NCBI RefSeq assembly: GCF_019904135.1
Contig: NZ_JAIOGQ010000010.1
Location: 62,001-126,000 of the forward strand
Reading direction: 5' to 3'
DNA: 64,000 bases
Source of the DNA: Paenibacillus caui
Lineage (GTDB): Bacteria > Bacillota > Bacilli > Paenibacillales > Paenibacillaceae
The notes under the pieces were generated by a model. It saw only the letters and a program-made list of their open reading frames with translations, did not search any database and was not told where the DNA came from. The translations under genes and the position numbers were made by a program. Shown here piece by piece: positions 33,937 to 43,171 of this stretch. Position 1 is the stretch's first letter, and each line of letters begins with the position of its first letter.

Positions 33937-34998
33937 TCAGTATCTGGATTTAGTTCTTGAGCCACTCGATTGCAGCACAACCTTGATCGCCCGTGAAGAT
34001 GGCTGAAGTGTCCGCTCGTTGATATTGCATCCGAGGGCCAGAAAGGCCTCATGATAGTCTTCCAGCGGATAGGAGTGGGTAATGATTTTTTTGGCAGGAA
34101 CGATCTGCTGCTCAATCAGGTAATGCGCCGTGGAGAACGTACCCAGGGAATCGATCGAGCCGATGATTTTGAGGCTGCGGTCAACGACCTCCTTCGGATT
34201 GAACGAGCTTGTCCCGTCTCTCAGTCCTACCAGCATCAGATATCCGCCACTTGTAAGCCGGGATAGTACCTTGGTCCCGACCACGCCTGTAGTATCTACA
34301 ATCATGTCTACCTGATTTTTTAAGGGTGCCAGCTCATGAATAGCCGAATCCAGTGTGGCGTGCACGGACCATCGCTCGGGAGCAACGGAATGAGCTATGG
34401 CGAGCCGTTCCTCCGAGATGTCGACCAAACATCCGGTTACGCCTTTGGAAGCAAGGGCATAACTGTACAGAATCCCGATCGGGCCTGCGCCCAAAATGAC
34501 AGTTGTGAAGTTCGGCAGCAGGTGAACCTGGTTGATACCGGTCAGCATGCAGCTCAGCGGCTCGGTCAGTGTTGCTTCCTCATAGCTGATATGGTCCTTG
34601 AGCTTGTACAAAAACCGGTCCTCGGTCACATAGTAATCGGTGAACGTGCCGTCAGCACTGACGCCTGTCTCTGTTACGGCTTTATGTGTGCAATGGTTCT
34701 GTCTTCCCGTCCGGCACATATCACATTGACCGCAATAGTATGTCGGATCAATCACCACCCGGTCCCCGGGCTTCAAAGCACTAACGGCTGATCCTACAGC
34801 GATAACTTCCCCAGCAGATTCGTGTCCTAGAATTGTGGACGGCACGGCATGATATTTGCCGCTGATGATGCCTAGATCCGTACCGCATACACCTGTAGCC
34901 CGAATCCGGACGAGAACATGGTTATCTTTACTAATCTCCGGAACAGGTCTTTCCTCAAGAACTACATCCCAAGCTGATTTGTATACCAGTGCAAGCAT
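33937..34998 (-). CDS. Zinc-dependent medium-chain dehydrogenase
   Basis: 353 residues. Catalytic zinc ligands in GVCGTD (Cys) and GHESAG (His-Glu), structural zinc cysteines in CGQCDMCRTGRQNHC, and the nucleotide-binding loop GAGPIGILYSYALASKG. It resembles threonine/sorbitol dehydrogenase-like enzymes that oxidise secondary alcohols with NAD(P). AAAAGGAGGACTATTT precedes ATG 34998. It sits between an aminotransferase and a phosphatase, suggesting alcohol-to-ketone conversion before or after transamination. Confidence 0.88.
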   Translation of the reverse strand: MLALVYKSAWDVVLEERPVPEISKDNHVLVRIRATGVCGTDLGIISGKYHAVPSTILGHESAGEVIAVGSAVSALKPGDRVVIDPTYYCGQCDMCRTGRQNHCTHKAVTETGVSADGTFTDYYVTEDRFLYKLKDHISYEEATLTEPLSCMLTGINQVHLLPNFTTVILGAGPIGILYSYALASKGVTGCLVDISEERLAIAHSVAPERWSVHATLDSAIHELAPLKNQVDMIVDTTGVVGTKVLSRLTSGGYLMLVGLRDGTSSFNPKEVVDRSLKIIGSIDSLGTFSTAHYLIEQQIVPAKKIITHSYPLEDYHEAFLALGCNINERTLQPSSRAIKVVLQSSGSRTKSRY

Positions 34999-35031
34999 AA
35001 ATAGTCCTCCTTTTGCTATTTGGCATATTGT

Positions 35032-36270
35032 TTAGTGAAAGGTGGCCAGAACGGCGTCAAGCCGTTTGACAATTTCGACAATCTCTTCTTCCGTAGCCGT
35101 AAGAGAAGGTCTCACTTTGACCACATTGCCGTAACCATAACGGGAACCTCTGAGGATCAGCTGCTGTTCGGCAAAAGCACGATCGATAATCCCATTGCAC
35201 TTGACTGTGTCCGGGGCATCGCCCTCGCCGACAATTTCCAGTCCCCACATCAGTCCGACACCGCGAGCCTCCCCGATGCAATCGTGCTTATCAGCCAGTT
35301 CGGTCAACAGGGTGCCAAGCAGTTTTCCTTTGAACCTTACATCCTCCAAAAAACCGGGCTCGGACACAACCTCTAGGGTGGATTTGGCAGCCGTGACCGA
35401 GATCAGATTGCTGCCCGAGGTGAATGAGTGTTCGTGTTTTTCCAGAACATTAAGCCTGGACTGCATCAATACCGCTGCAACCGGAATACCGATACCGCCC
35501 AGTCCCTTGGCAAGGGTAATGATATCCGGCTGGATATCAAAGAGCTCGCTTGCAAACATGTAGCCTGTCCGTCCAATCCCGGTCTGCACTTCATCAGCGA
35601 TCAGAATCAGCCCGTACTCATTGCACAGCTGACGGAGCTGCTTGAAATATTTTGCTGGCGGGATGATATTGCCGCCGTTGCCCAGGACAGGTTCAATAAT
35701 CATGCAGGCCACAGAGCCCGAGCTTGCATATTCGATGGCATCCGATATGGCTTCAACGCATTGACAGCCACACTTGTCAGGCGAAGAATTAAACGGACAG
35801 CGATAACAATAGGGAGCGGGCACATGAAGGGAGTTTGGCGCAGCCGAGTTGGGAAATTTCCTCCGCCGGAAGGCGTTGCCGGATATGCCTGTTGCGAACT
35901 GGGTCTGTCCATGATGAGATAGATACAGGCTAATGATATCGGTTGCTCCGGTATACTTCTGGGCCAGTTTTACAGCACATTCGTTCGCTGTGGAGCCGGT
36001 AATATCTCTCATCCATCCGGCGTCAATGCCATTCGGCGTATACTGGATCAGATGATCGAGGACTTCCTCCACGTAAGGCTCGGTAAAAGTTGAGGACATG
36101 TGTGCAAGATTGGCTACTTGTTCCTGTACTTTGGTAACGACATGAGGGTGATTATAACCGAGCGACAGATTAAAGGTGCCGGATACACCATCCAAATACT
36201 CCTTGCCTGAATCGTCAATCAGAGTAATGCCTTTTCCGTATCTGAAACGTTCTTTGGTTAAGGTATGCAC
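35032..36270 (-). CDS. Class III PLP-dependent aminotransferase
   Basis: 412 residues from GTG 36270, chosen because GGAGGGAAAG lies just before it; the ATG at 36285 is itself part of that ribosome site. Fold-type I features: GSTANECAVKLA, the pyridoxal aspartate in ILIADEVQTGIGRTG and the Schiff-base lysine in ITLAKGLGGIG. A cysteine-rich insert CYRCPFNSSPDKCGC (about 152-166) is shared with some omega-amino acid and dialkylglycine-type aminotransferases. The substrate is unknown; the operon suggests an amino sugar, amino alcohol or amino acid pathway. Confidence 0.88.
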   Translation of the reverse strand: MHTLTKERFRYGKGITLIDDSGKEYLDGVSGTFNLSLGYNHPHVVTKVQEQVANLAHMSSTFTEPYVEEVLDHLIQYTPNGIDAGWMRDITGSTANECAVKLAQKYTGATDIISLYLSHHGQTQFATGISGNAFRRRKFPNSAAPNSLHVPAPYCYRCPFNSSPDKCGCQCVEAISDAIEYASSGSVACMIIEPVLGNGGNIIPPAKYFKQLRQLCNEYGLILIADEVQTGIGRTGYMFASELFDIQPDIITLAKGLGGIGIPVAAVLMQSRLNVLEKHEHSFTSGSNLISVTAAKSTLEVVSEPGFLEDVRFKGKLLGTLLTELADKHDCIGEARGVGLMWGLEIVGEGDAPDTVKCNGIIDRAFAEQQLILRGSRYGYGNVVKVRPSLTATEEEIVEIVKRLDAVLATFH

Positions 36271-36406
36271 AAACTTTCCCTCCATTTCAGAATTTACATT
36301 TCACTCTAAGCACAGTTCTCTCTAAACTCTAAGTTCGCCTTATAAAGTACAGTCCTGTTGCAGTATGATGCGCAGGCCTCACCTCCCCTAACAATAAAGT
36401 CATCTC

Positions 36407-37615
36407 TCATCCTTCCTTGCCCTGATGCTCAAGAGAGCCAGCAATCCGGCTACTATTGCCGTTCCACAGATGCGAGAGAATAACCGACAATAACAAAATC
36501 AGATTAAAACTCCCCAAAATCCAGAGGGTAGCCGTTACTGGCCATTCGCTCATACTGCAACCGATTACATATTGAAGCACGGAACCGCCAATGCCTCCCG
36601 AAGCGATCAAAATACTGGTGGTGCGCTCGGTCATTCCCGGAATCAGTTCGTTCGCATAAACGAGGGCGATACAGAAGAGCCCGGACATGAATAGCCCTGT
36701 ACCGAAAATCAGAAGGTATGTAGCCCACTCGCTGGATACAAACGCCATGGCAGCCAGAAAGCAGAAGGTTCCGATTGCGCTCCATAACAGATAAGGAATA
36801 TATCCTGATGACTCAGCAAGCTTTCCTGAGAACATGCGGCCGATGATCATTGCAATCCATAGTATGCTGACACCGAGCGACGCCACGGATTCCCGAAGCT
36901 GCGCTGTCTCTATCAAAATTGAAGGCAGGAAGTTCATGAGCCCCAGTTCAAGTCCCATATAAACAAAGAAGAATACAATGAAGATCCTGAGCAACAAACG
37001 CTGTTTTCCCGAGTACCGGGCTTGTTCGACAGAACGCTCAGAGGTTCGGATATCTGCCTGGGTAAGATGTGAAGAGGAGGAAGCAGGCATGGCAAGCCAG
37101 AACAGCGCGAGGATAAACGTCAGAAGGGAAATGGAGTAGAAGGTTATATGCCACATTCCAAGCCAGATATAAAGGCTTACTAGCGCCGGAATGAGCAGCG
37201 CACCAAGTGCAAAATAGACATCCAGCTTGGACATGGCTACGGCTTTCTGCTCCTCGGTGAACTCAATCGTGAACGCTCCGATGGACGATTCAATGATTCC
37301 TGAACCGAAGCCAATCCAGATGGCCATCACGACGACCCAGGTCCATGAAGGCATTAAGCCCAGGACGATACATGCTGCCGCGATACTGCCCAAGGCAATG
37401 GTTAGCATCGACTTGCGGCCGATATGCAGAGTCATAAAAGGGGAGAGCAGAACGCCGGCAAGAAACCCCAAAAACTGCAGGAACAAGAGTAATCCACCAT
37501 CACTGTAGCCACGTCCATAGTGAGACAGCAGAACGGGTAGTAATGCTCCAAGAATCACACTGGTAACACCGATTAACAGATAGAAAGCACAACTTAAAGC
37601 GAATAGTCTCTTCAA
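36407..37615 (-). CDS. MFS transporter
   Basis: About 402 residues with 12 predicted membrane helices. From TTG 37615, preceded by GGAGGGAC, the protein starts MKRLFALSCAFYLLIGVTSV; ATG 37630 overlaps the ribosome site, and a longer frame to 37678 lacks one. LSPFMTLHIGRKSML is the loop 2-3 MFS signature. It resembles sugar/FucP-like or drug efflux permeases of the Bacillus YfkF type. First gene of the operon with aminotransferase, dehydrogenase and phosphatase, so it likely moves the pathway substrate or product. Confidence 0.8.
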   Translation of the reverse strand: MKRLFALSCAFYLLIGVTSVILGALLPVLLSHYGRGYSDGGLLLFLQFLGFLAGVLLSPFMTLHIGRKSMLTIALGSIAAACIVLGLMPSWTWVVVMAIWIGFGSGIIESSIGAFTIEFTEEQKAVAMSKLDVYFALGALLIPALVSLYIWLGMWHITFYSISLLTFILALFWLAMPASSSSHLTQADIRTSERSVEQARYSGKQRLLLRIFIVFFFVYMGLELGLMNFLPSILIETAQLRESVASLGVSILWIAMIIGRMFSGKLAESSGYIPYLLWSAIGTFCFLAAMAFVSSEWATYLLIFGTGLFMSGLFCIALVYANELIPGMTERTTSILIASGGIGGSVLQYVIGCSMSEWPVTATLWILGSFNLILLLSVILSHLWNGNSSRIAGSLEHQGKEG

Positions 37616-37914
37616 GGCTTGTCCCTCCATGAGGTTGTATTTTTTTATGAATGCTGTTTTTTTACTATAATATACCATTTTTATGGAAATATATATATAA
37701 TTTTATAAAAAATGTAAAAATTCGTCCGTATATTATTCTGTTGTCCTTCTTGGATACAGATAAAATTTATATTGGAATGACCAATATCACTTGGTGGCAA
37801 GTTTTACAATTCGAAGCAGTAAGCGTAATATATAAAATATTGATCTTTAATTCTTATTCGCTTAATTTCCGTCAAGGAAAGCGGGGGAACCAATTATTGA
37901 TGTATGCTTAGGGT

Positions 37915-38035
37915 CAGCATATGTCAATGGGGTGAATCCTGATGACTGATCAGGTAGGGCGACTCTCACCGTCCGAATCCGGCAGCTAACCTCGTAAGCG
38001 TTGATTTCGAGGGAGGGTTGTGAACTGGTGATAAT
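37915..38035 (+). ncRNA. c-di-AMP (ydaO/yuaA) riboswitch
   Basis: The conserved ydaO motif is plain: GGGGTGAATCCTGATG, GGTAGGGCGACTC, CCGTCCGAATCCGGCAGC, TAACCTCGTAAGCG and GGGAGGG. A terminator stem follows at once. The gene downstream is kimA (formerly ydaO), the classic target. High c-di-AMP, which signals plenty of potassium, is expected to stop transcription. Confidence 0.93.
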
Positions 38036-38036
38036 A

Positions 38037-38064
38037 ACACAGGTCCCGAGCCCTGTGTTTTTTT
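38037..38064 (+). terminator. Riboswitch terminator before kimA
   Basis: ACACAGG, a short loop and CCCTGTGT are followed by a run of T. It is the expression platform of the c-di-AMP riboswitch. Confidence 0.85.
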
Positions 38065-38166
38065 GTTTTGCCTGTAATGACTAAACAACTTAGGAAAGAT
38101 TCTTTTCGGTTCAATAATTAGGTCATTTACAGGGTAATCTACAAATAAAAATTGGCGGTGACTACA

Positions 38167-39993
38167 GTGTTTGCTTTATTGAAAAGATTTTTGATCGGAA
38201 GGCCATTAAAATCCACGGAATTAGGTGAGCAGAAACTAAATAAAACCAAAGCGCTTGCCATTCTTTCTTCAGATGCATTATCTTCAGTGGCATACGGTCC
38301 TGAACAGATTTTATTGGTCTTGATCACAATTAGTGCTGCGGCGTTTTGGTATTCTATTCCGATCGCAATCGGAGTATTGATTTTGTTAGCGGCGCTTATT
38401 TTATCTTACAGGCAGATTATCTACGCCTACCCTCAAGGCGGGGGAGCTTATGTCGTCTCCAAGGAAAATCTGGGCAAGTTTCCTGGATTAATCGCCGGAG
38501 GCTCGCTGTTGGTGGATTATATTTTAACGGTAGCGGTCAGTGTCTCTGCGGGGACGGATGCCATCACGTCGGCTTTTCCAAGTTTACATGCCTATACGGT
38601 AATCATTGCGGTTGCATTTGTCATACTCATTACGATCTTGAACTTGAGAGGTGTAACCGAGTCGGCTTCCATCTTAGCGTACCCGGTTTATTTATTCGTT
38701 TTAGCGTTATTTATATTAATTGGCGTCGGAATTTACAATACATTAACTGGAAAAGTATCACCTGAGCTGCATTCACCTATAGGAACGCCAGTGGCGGGAA
38801 TCAGTTTATTTCTGCTTCTTAGAGCGTTTGCCTCCGGGAGTTCTGCTTTAACCGGGGTTGAAGCCATCTCGAACGCCATTCCGAACTTTAAAGACCCTGC
38901 TCCTAAAAATGCTGCAAAAACGTTAATGTCCATGGGAGCTCTACTTGCTCTTTTATTTTCCGGGATCGTATTTTTGGCCTATTATTATGGAATTAGTCCT
39001 CAGGCAGATGTCACTGTCGTTTCGCAAATTGCTGAACAGACATTCGGACGAAACTTTATGTACTATTTCATACAAGGAACTACAGCCTTGATATTAATCC
39101 TTGCTGCTAATACCGGGTACTCCGCTTTCCCTTTGCTTGCAGTAAATCTTGCCAAGGATAAATATATCCCTAGAATGTTTACAGTCAGAGGAGACCGGTT
39201 AGGCTATTCCAATGGTATTATCATTCTTGGGCTTTTGTCGATCCTCTTGATCATTGTTTTTAAAGGCCAAACCGAGCATCTCATCCCCCTATATGCTGTA
39301 GGGGTGTTTATTCCCTTTACTCTCTCTCAGACAGGAATGATAGTGAAATGGCTTCGGGAAAAGCCCAAAGGATGGATCACAAAGTTAATTATTAACACTA
39401 CTGGCGCACTGATAAGCTTTATTGTGGCGATCATGTTCTTTTTAACCAAATTCACACAGGTTTGGTCCGTATTGATCTTCCTGCCGCTTATTGTCCTGCT
39501 GTTTCATCGAATTAAAAAGCATTACGAAGCGATTGCTGACCAGCTCAGGCTGGCATCCAGTATGCCGGATGTACCTATTGAAGGAAATGTGATTATTCTT
39601 CCTGTAGCCGGTATCACCCATGTGGTTGAGAACTCATTAAAGTACGCCAAATCGCTTTCTCCACATCAAATCATCGCCGTTTATGTTCCATTTGAAAGAG
39701 AAGATGAAGCGGCGTTTGAAGAAAAATGGACGAAATGGCAGCCTGACGTCAGACTGGTGACTTTATACTCTCCTTATAGAAGCATCATTCAGCCGCTGAG
39801 TAAATTTATTGACACCGTTGAGCGCAAGGCAAGCGAATCAAATTATCGGGTTACGGTAGTTATTCCGCAGTTTATTCCCAAGAAGAGCTGGCATAACTTC
39901 CTTCATAACCAATCAAGTTTACTGATTCGCGCACATTTGCTGTATCGAAAGAATGTGATAATCTCTACGGTACCGTTCCACTTAAAGAAATAG
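38167..39993 (+). CDS. kimA: Potassium uptake transporter KimA
   Basis: 608 residues of the APC superfamily with about 12 membrane helices and a cytoplasmic C-terminal domain (about 460-608). The start FALLKRFLIGRPLKSTELGE and KALAILSSDALSSVAYG agree with B. subtilis KimA, a high-affinity potassium/proton symporter. GTG 38167 is preferred because GGCGGTGA lies six bases upstream and the protein then aligns with KimA at its first residue; TTG 38152 is the longest frame. A terminator follows. Confidence 0.93.
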   Translation: MFALLKRFLIGRPLKSTELGEQKLNKTKALAILSSDALSSVAYGPEQILLVLITISAAAFWYSIPIAIGVLILLAALILSYRQIIYAYPQGGGAYVVSKENLGKFPGLIAGGSLLVDYILTVAVSVSAGTDAITSAFPSLHAYTVIIAVAFVILITILNLRGVTESASILAYPVYLFVLALFILIGVGIYNTLTGKVSPELHSPIGTPVAGISLFLLLRAFASGSSALTGVEAISNAIPNFKDPAPKNAAKTLMSMGALLALLFSGIVFLAYYYGISPQADVTVVSQIAEQTFGRNFMYYFIQGTTALILILAANTGYSAFPLLAVNLAKDKYIPRMFTVRGDRLGYSNGIIILGLLSILLIIVFKGQTEHLIPLYAVGVFIPFTLSQTGMIVKWLREKPKGWITKLIINTTGALISFIVAIMFFLTKFTQVWSVLIFLPLIVLLFHRIKKHYEAIADQLRLASSMPDVPIEGNVIILPVAGITHVVENSLKYAKSLSPHQIIAVYVPFEREDEAAFEEKWTKWQPDVRLVTLYSPYRSIIQPLSKFIDTVERKASESNYRVTVVIPQFIPKKSWHNFLHNQSSLLIRAHLLYRKNVIISTVPFHLKK

Positions 39994-40026
39994 GTCACCT
40001 AAAGCCAATCGCTTAGATAAAAACAC

Positions 40027-40081
40027 ACATGACCCGCAAGGCGGCCACTTTTTTTCAAAGTGTCCATCCTGCGGGTCATGT
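40027..40081 (+). terminator. Terminator after kimA
   Basis: ACATGACCCGCA and TGCGGGTCATGT are perfectly complementary over 12 bp, with an inner CACTTT/AAAGTG pairing. 40082-40240 shows no gene. Confidence 0.65.
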
Positions 40082-40240
40082 TTCAGAACTCTGTCTTTTC
40101 TAAGGCTTATACATAAAGAGAGCTTCCTTCGCTTATCCGTTCACAGCACGAAATGCAAAAATGCATCCCGCTTCGCCTGTAAAAGATTCCGATAAATTCC
40201 CAGACGATTGGGAACCGCTTTCAATTCCAGTGACTTCACG

Positions 40241-40690
40241 TTATCTGTTCTGCGGACGATGACTAAGCATCAGCTCCTGGGTGGTCATGTACAGCGGAAG
40301 CGGAGGCAATTCCTTCAAATACCGGTCCTGCATCAGTATTCTGTAATCGACTTCCTGCTCTACCGATCCGGGCAGGATTGGAACCTTGCCGGTTTCATTC
40401 ACGTAATCGTCAACCGCGAGCTGGACAAGATCCAGATAATAAGGAATGTCCTTGTCGGCTTCTTCAAATATTTCAAACGTTTCTCTGGATAAATAAAATT
40501 TCTTCTTGCTCTTCCCGCCCAAATACCGCTTCAGTCTGCTCGTATCAAGGCTTCCATCGGATCTGACAAGCGTCAACCGGTTAATCGCCCCCGGCATATC
40601 ATCTTCGTATTGCAAAACGGCTTTCCGCACTTGCTCAAGGCTAACATCGACGGGTTCATTCATGTTGTGTTTCTTGTTCCAAAACAGCAT
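40241..40690 (-). CDS. DUF3939 domain protein
   Basis: 149 residues from ATG 40690 (AAGGAGG ten bases upstream). The C-terminal part VDDYVNETGKVPILPG, RYLKELPPLPLYMTTQELMLSHR matches the DUF3939 family of Bacillus-group bacteria as I remember it; function unknown. No signal or membrane helix. Standalone gene. Confidence 0.68.
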   Translation of the reverse strand: MLFWNKKHNMNEPVDVSLEQVRKAVLQYEDDMPGAINRLTLVRSDGSLDTSRLKRYLGGKSKKKFYLSRETFEIFEEADKDIPYYLDLVQLAVDDYVNETGKVPILPGSVEQEVDYRILMQDRYLKELPPLPLYMTTQELMLSHRPQNR

Positions 40691-40813
40691 GACTGCCAAA
40701 CCTCCTTCGCCAAACTGTAATCGAAAACGCTTACACTATTATTATAGCCGATTTGCTTGATATGGATCCTGCCTCTGATAAAGCTTCATATAATTTTCAC
40801 ATTTTGCGAGTTT

Positions 40814-41422
40814 TTACCGAAGATTCTGCCATGAAGTCCACATCGTCTGCGGATTCAATTCGTATATCCCGTTCTCCCTATACATAAACTGATGCATGAT
40901 AAGCTCTCTTCTTAAGGTGGCGTAATCCTCGTGATAACGTTTAATAAATTCGTTGATTTCCTTCTCCTCATATTTACGGCCCGGTTCCAGCTGCTGTGCG
41001 AAATATTCCAGCACGATCACCTTCTTCTTGAGCTGGGACGGGATTTGCTTCAGGCGGCCATCCTTGGCAAAAAAGTTGGACAGTACCGATTTTCTCATCG
41101 TCTCGTTCTTAGTAAGCACTGCCGAATCCTCCATAGGATCCCCTTCCTTTCGATTTAAAATAGCATTGACTGAAGCTAAAGCTCCATTTTCGATAAAATA
41201 ACGATCCAGGGAAAAATACACCGTGTTCTTCTCGCGCCGCTCCTTGATCAGGGCGGCCTCGCGAAGCTTTGCCGCATGGTGGGTAATCGTCGGCTGGGAC
41301 AGATGAAGCAGTTCGGCCAGCTCCTGGCCGCTTCTCTCCTGCTTCGAGAGCAGCATCAGCATTCTGAGCCGCGTGGGATCTCCCATTGCCTTATGGTAAG
41401 CAACCATCTTATCTAGCTGCAT
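40814..41422 (-). CDS. ArsR-type regulator with DUF2087 C-terminal domain
   Basis: 202 residues. N-terminal winged helix (about 1-80) with ALGDPTR-like AMGDPTRLRMLMLLSKQE and recognition helix LHLSQPTITHHAAKLREAAL. The C-terminal half, NFFAKDGRLKQIPSQLKKKV and REL.MHQFMYREN, is the DUF2087 domain often attached to such regulators. Its ligand is unknown. A palindrome 19 bp before the start suggests autoregulation; it might also control bdr, which is divergent. Confidence 0.85.
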   Translation of the reverse strand: MQLDKMVAYHKAMGDPTRLRMLMLLSKQERSGQELAELLHLSQPTITHHAAKLREAALIKERREKNTVYFSLDRYFIENGALASVNAILNRKEGDPMEDSAVLTKNETMRKSVLSNFFAKDGRLKQIPSQLKKKVIVLEYFAQQLEPGRKYEEKEINEFIKRYHEDYATLRRELIMHQFMYRENGIYELNPQTMWTSWQNLR

Positions 41423-41440
41423 GTTTTACCTCCGCACTAA

Positions 41441-41463
41441 ATTAGATTATTATCTAATTAGAT
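41441..41463. promoter_or_regulatory. Palindromic operator before the ArsR-type gene
   Basis: ATTAGAT-N4-ATCTAAT (41441-41458) is a perfect inverted repeat, followed by a further ATTAGAT (41457-41463). Position between the divergent regulator and bdr fits an ArsR-family operator. Confidence 0.55.
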
Positions 41464-41599
41464 TATATTCAAATCGAATTTCCATGTCAACTTCTGCTCG
41501 TGCTGTTTGAAAATGTTCTGCAATACGATAGAATAATTACACGATCTTTTTCATGAATGATTGTTTGCAGTCAGGTTTAGTACAAGGAGGATTCTTAAC

Positions 41600-42631
41600 A
41601 TGGAAGACGTTATTATTATCGGGGCAGGGCCGTGCGGACTGTCCGCTGCGATTGAATGCCAGAAATACGGATTGTCGGCATTGATTATTGAGAAGCACAA
41701 CATTGTTCATTCCATCTATCTTTATCCGGTCAATATGCAGTTCTTCAGTACGGCCGAGCTGCTTCAGATTGGCGATATTCCTTTCGCCTCTCCGAACGAT
41801 AAGCCATTCCGGCACGAAGCCCTCGTTTATTACCGCAAAGTCGCGGAGCACTATGGGCTGCGCATCGATACATACGAAGAAGCGGTATCCATTCAGAAAG
41901 AGGAAGACGGAACGTTCCGGATCAAAACCCGGCGCAGGCACGGCGAGGAACGGGAACATAAAGCCCGGAACGTCGTGGTTTCGTCCGGTTATTTCGATCA
42001 CCCCAACATGCTGGGCATTCCCGGCGAGGAATCGGATAAGGTTACCCATTATTTCCGCGAGGCCCATCCTTACGCCGGCATGCAGGTTGCCGTTATCGGC
42101 GGCAGCAACTCTGCGGTGGATGCAGCCATGGAGCTGGAGCGGGTAGGCGCGAAGATTACGGTCGTGTACCGGGGGGATGACTTGTCCGGCAACATTAAGC
42201 CTTGGGTGAGGCCGCTGTTCGACAGCCTCGTTACGAAAGGGCGGATTACAACCCGTACCCGCTCCCGCATCGTTGAGATTAAGCCCGACCATATAGTTGT
42301 GGAATCGCTGGATAACGGCAGCTTAAGTCTGCTGCCCAACGATTTTGTCGTTGCCATGACCGGTTTCCGTCCTGACCGTGGACTGTTGTCCGCAGCCGGA
42401 ATCGCCATGTCCGAGGATATGGATAAGCCTGTGTTCAATCCGGAGACGATGGAAACGAATGTGCCCGGCCTGTATGTAGCGGGTGTGGTGGCTTCCGGAC
42501 GTAATGCCAATGAAGTATTCATCGAGACTGGCCGGGGACATGGTCTTCTTATCGCCAATCATATCAAGTCTAAAGACGGCGGCCAAGAAGAGCCTGCAAC
42601 CATTCGCGAGGTTCCCCATGGCTCAAGTTGA
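41600..42631 (+). CDS. bdr: Bacillithiol disulfide reductase (YpdA family)
   Basis: 343 residues. FAD-binding start [20 protein letters not shown] (about 3-22), the NADPH loop [17 protein letters not shown], and the closing FAD motif [20 protein letters not shown]. YpdA/Bdr reduces oxidised bacillithiol with NADPH in Firmicutes. The cysteine in the GPCGLS motif is the family's proposed active residue. Start 41600 follows AAGGAGG. Its end overlaps the DUF441 gene by 14 bp, so the two are co-transcribed. Confidence 0.88.
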   Translation: MEDVIIIGAGPCGLSAAIECQKYGLSALIIEKHNIVHSIYLYPVNMQFFSTAELLQIGDIPFASPNDKPFRHEALVYYRKVAEHYGLRIDTYEEAVSIQKEEDGTFRIKTRRRHGEEREHKARNVVVSSGYFDHPNMLGIPGEESDKVTHYFREAHPYAGMQVAVIGGSNSAVDAAMELERVGAKITVVYRGDDLSGNIKPWVRPLFDSLVTKGRITTRTRSRIVEIKPDHIVVESLDNGSLSLLPNDFVVAMTGFRPDRGLLSAAGIAMSEDMDKPVFNPETMETNVPGLYVAGVVASGRNANEVFIETGRGHGLLIANHIKSKDGGQEEPATIREVPHGSS

Positions 42632-43070
42632 CGTCACGTCTCTTCTGCTGCTCCTGCTGGTGGCGCTCGGCATTTTCAGCAGCAACATGCCGGTTACCGT
42701 AGCGGTTCTGCTTCTGCTTCTGCTCAGAGTGACCCGTTTGCAAGCGGCGTTTCCCTTTCTGGAAAAATACGGCCTTACGCTCGGCATCCTCATTCTAACC
42801 GTCGGCGTAATGACCCCTTTGGCAAGCGGCAAAATACCTGTCGAGACGTTATGGCAGTCCTTCCTCAACTGGAAGTCGCTGCTTGCCATCGCCGTCGGTA
42901 TTCTCGTCGCTTATCTCGGAGGGCGCGGCGCCACTCTGATGACGGGCCAGCCTACCGTAGTGGCCGGCTTGCTTATCGGCACGATCATCGGCGTCGCGTT
43001 CTTCAAAGGCGTCCCCGTCGGTCCGCTGATCGCTGCAGGAATACTGTCGCTGTTTCTCGGACGGGGCTGA
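42618..43070 (+). CDS. DUF441 family membrane protein
   Basis: 150 residues, four to five hydrophobic helices. [39 protein letters not shown] and the glycine-rich ends [16 protein letters not shown] and [11 protein letters not shown] identify the UPF0756/DUF441 family (YtwI-like). Function unknown. ATG 42618 lies inside the end of bdr. Confidence 0.85.
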   Translation: MAQVDVTSLLLLLLVALGIFSSNMPVTVAVLLLLLLRVTRLQAAFPFLEKYGLTLGILILTVGVMTPLASGKIPVETLWQSFLNWKSLLAIAVGILVAYLGGRGATLMTGQPTVVAGLLIGTIIGVAFFKGVPVGPLIAAGILSLFLGRG

Positions 43071-43078
43071 AATGAATA

Positions 43079-43125
43079 AGGCCGCGGGGCAAGCATCCAT
43101 TTGCTTTTGCTGCCCGGCGGCCTTT
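43079..43125 (+). terminator. Terminator after the bdr-DUF441 operon
   Basis: AAGGCCGC(C)GGGCA and TGCCCGGCGGCC form a long GC-rich stem followed by TTTTAT. Confidence 0.7.
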
Positions 43126-43171
43126 TATACTGTAAGCTGCTGTCATACCCTCATAGGATGTACAGCGGCTT

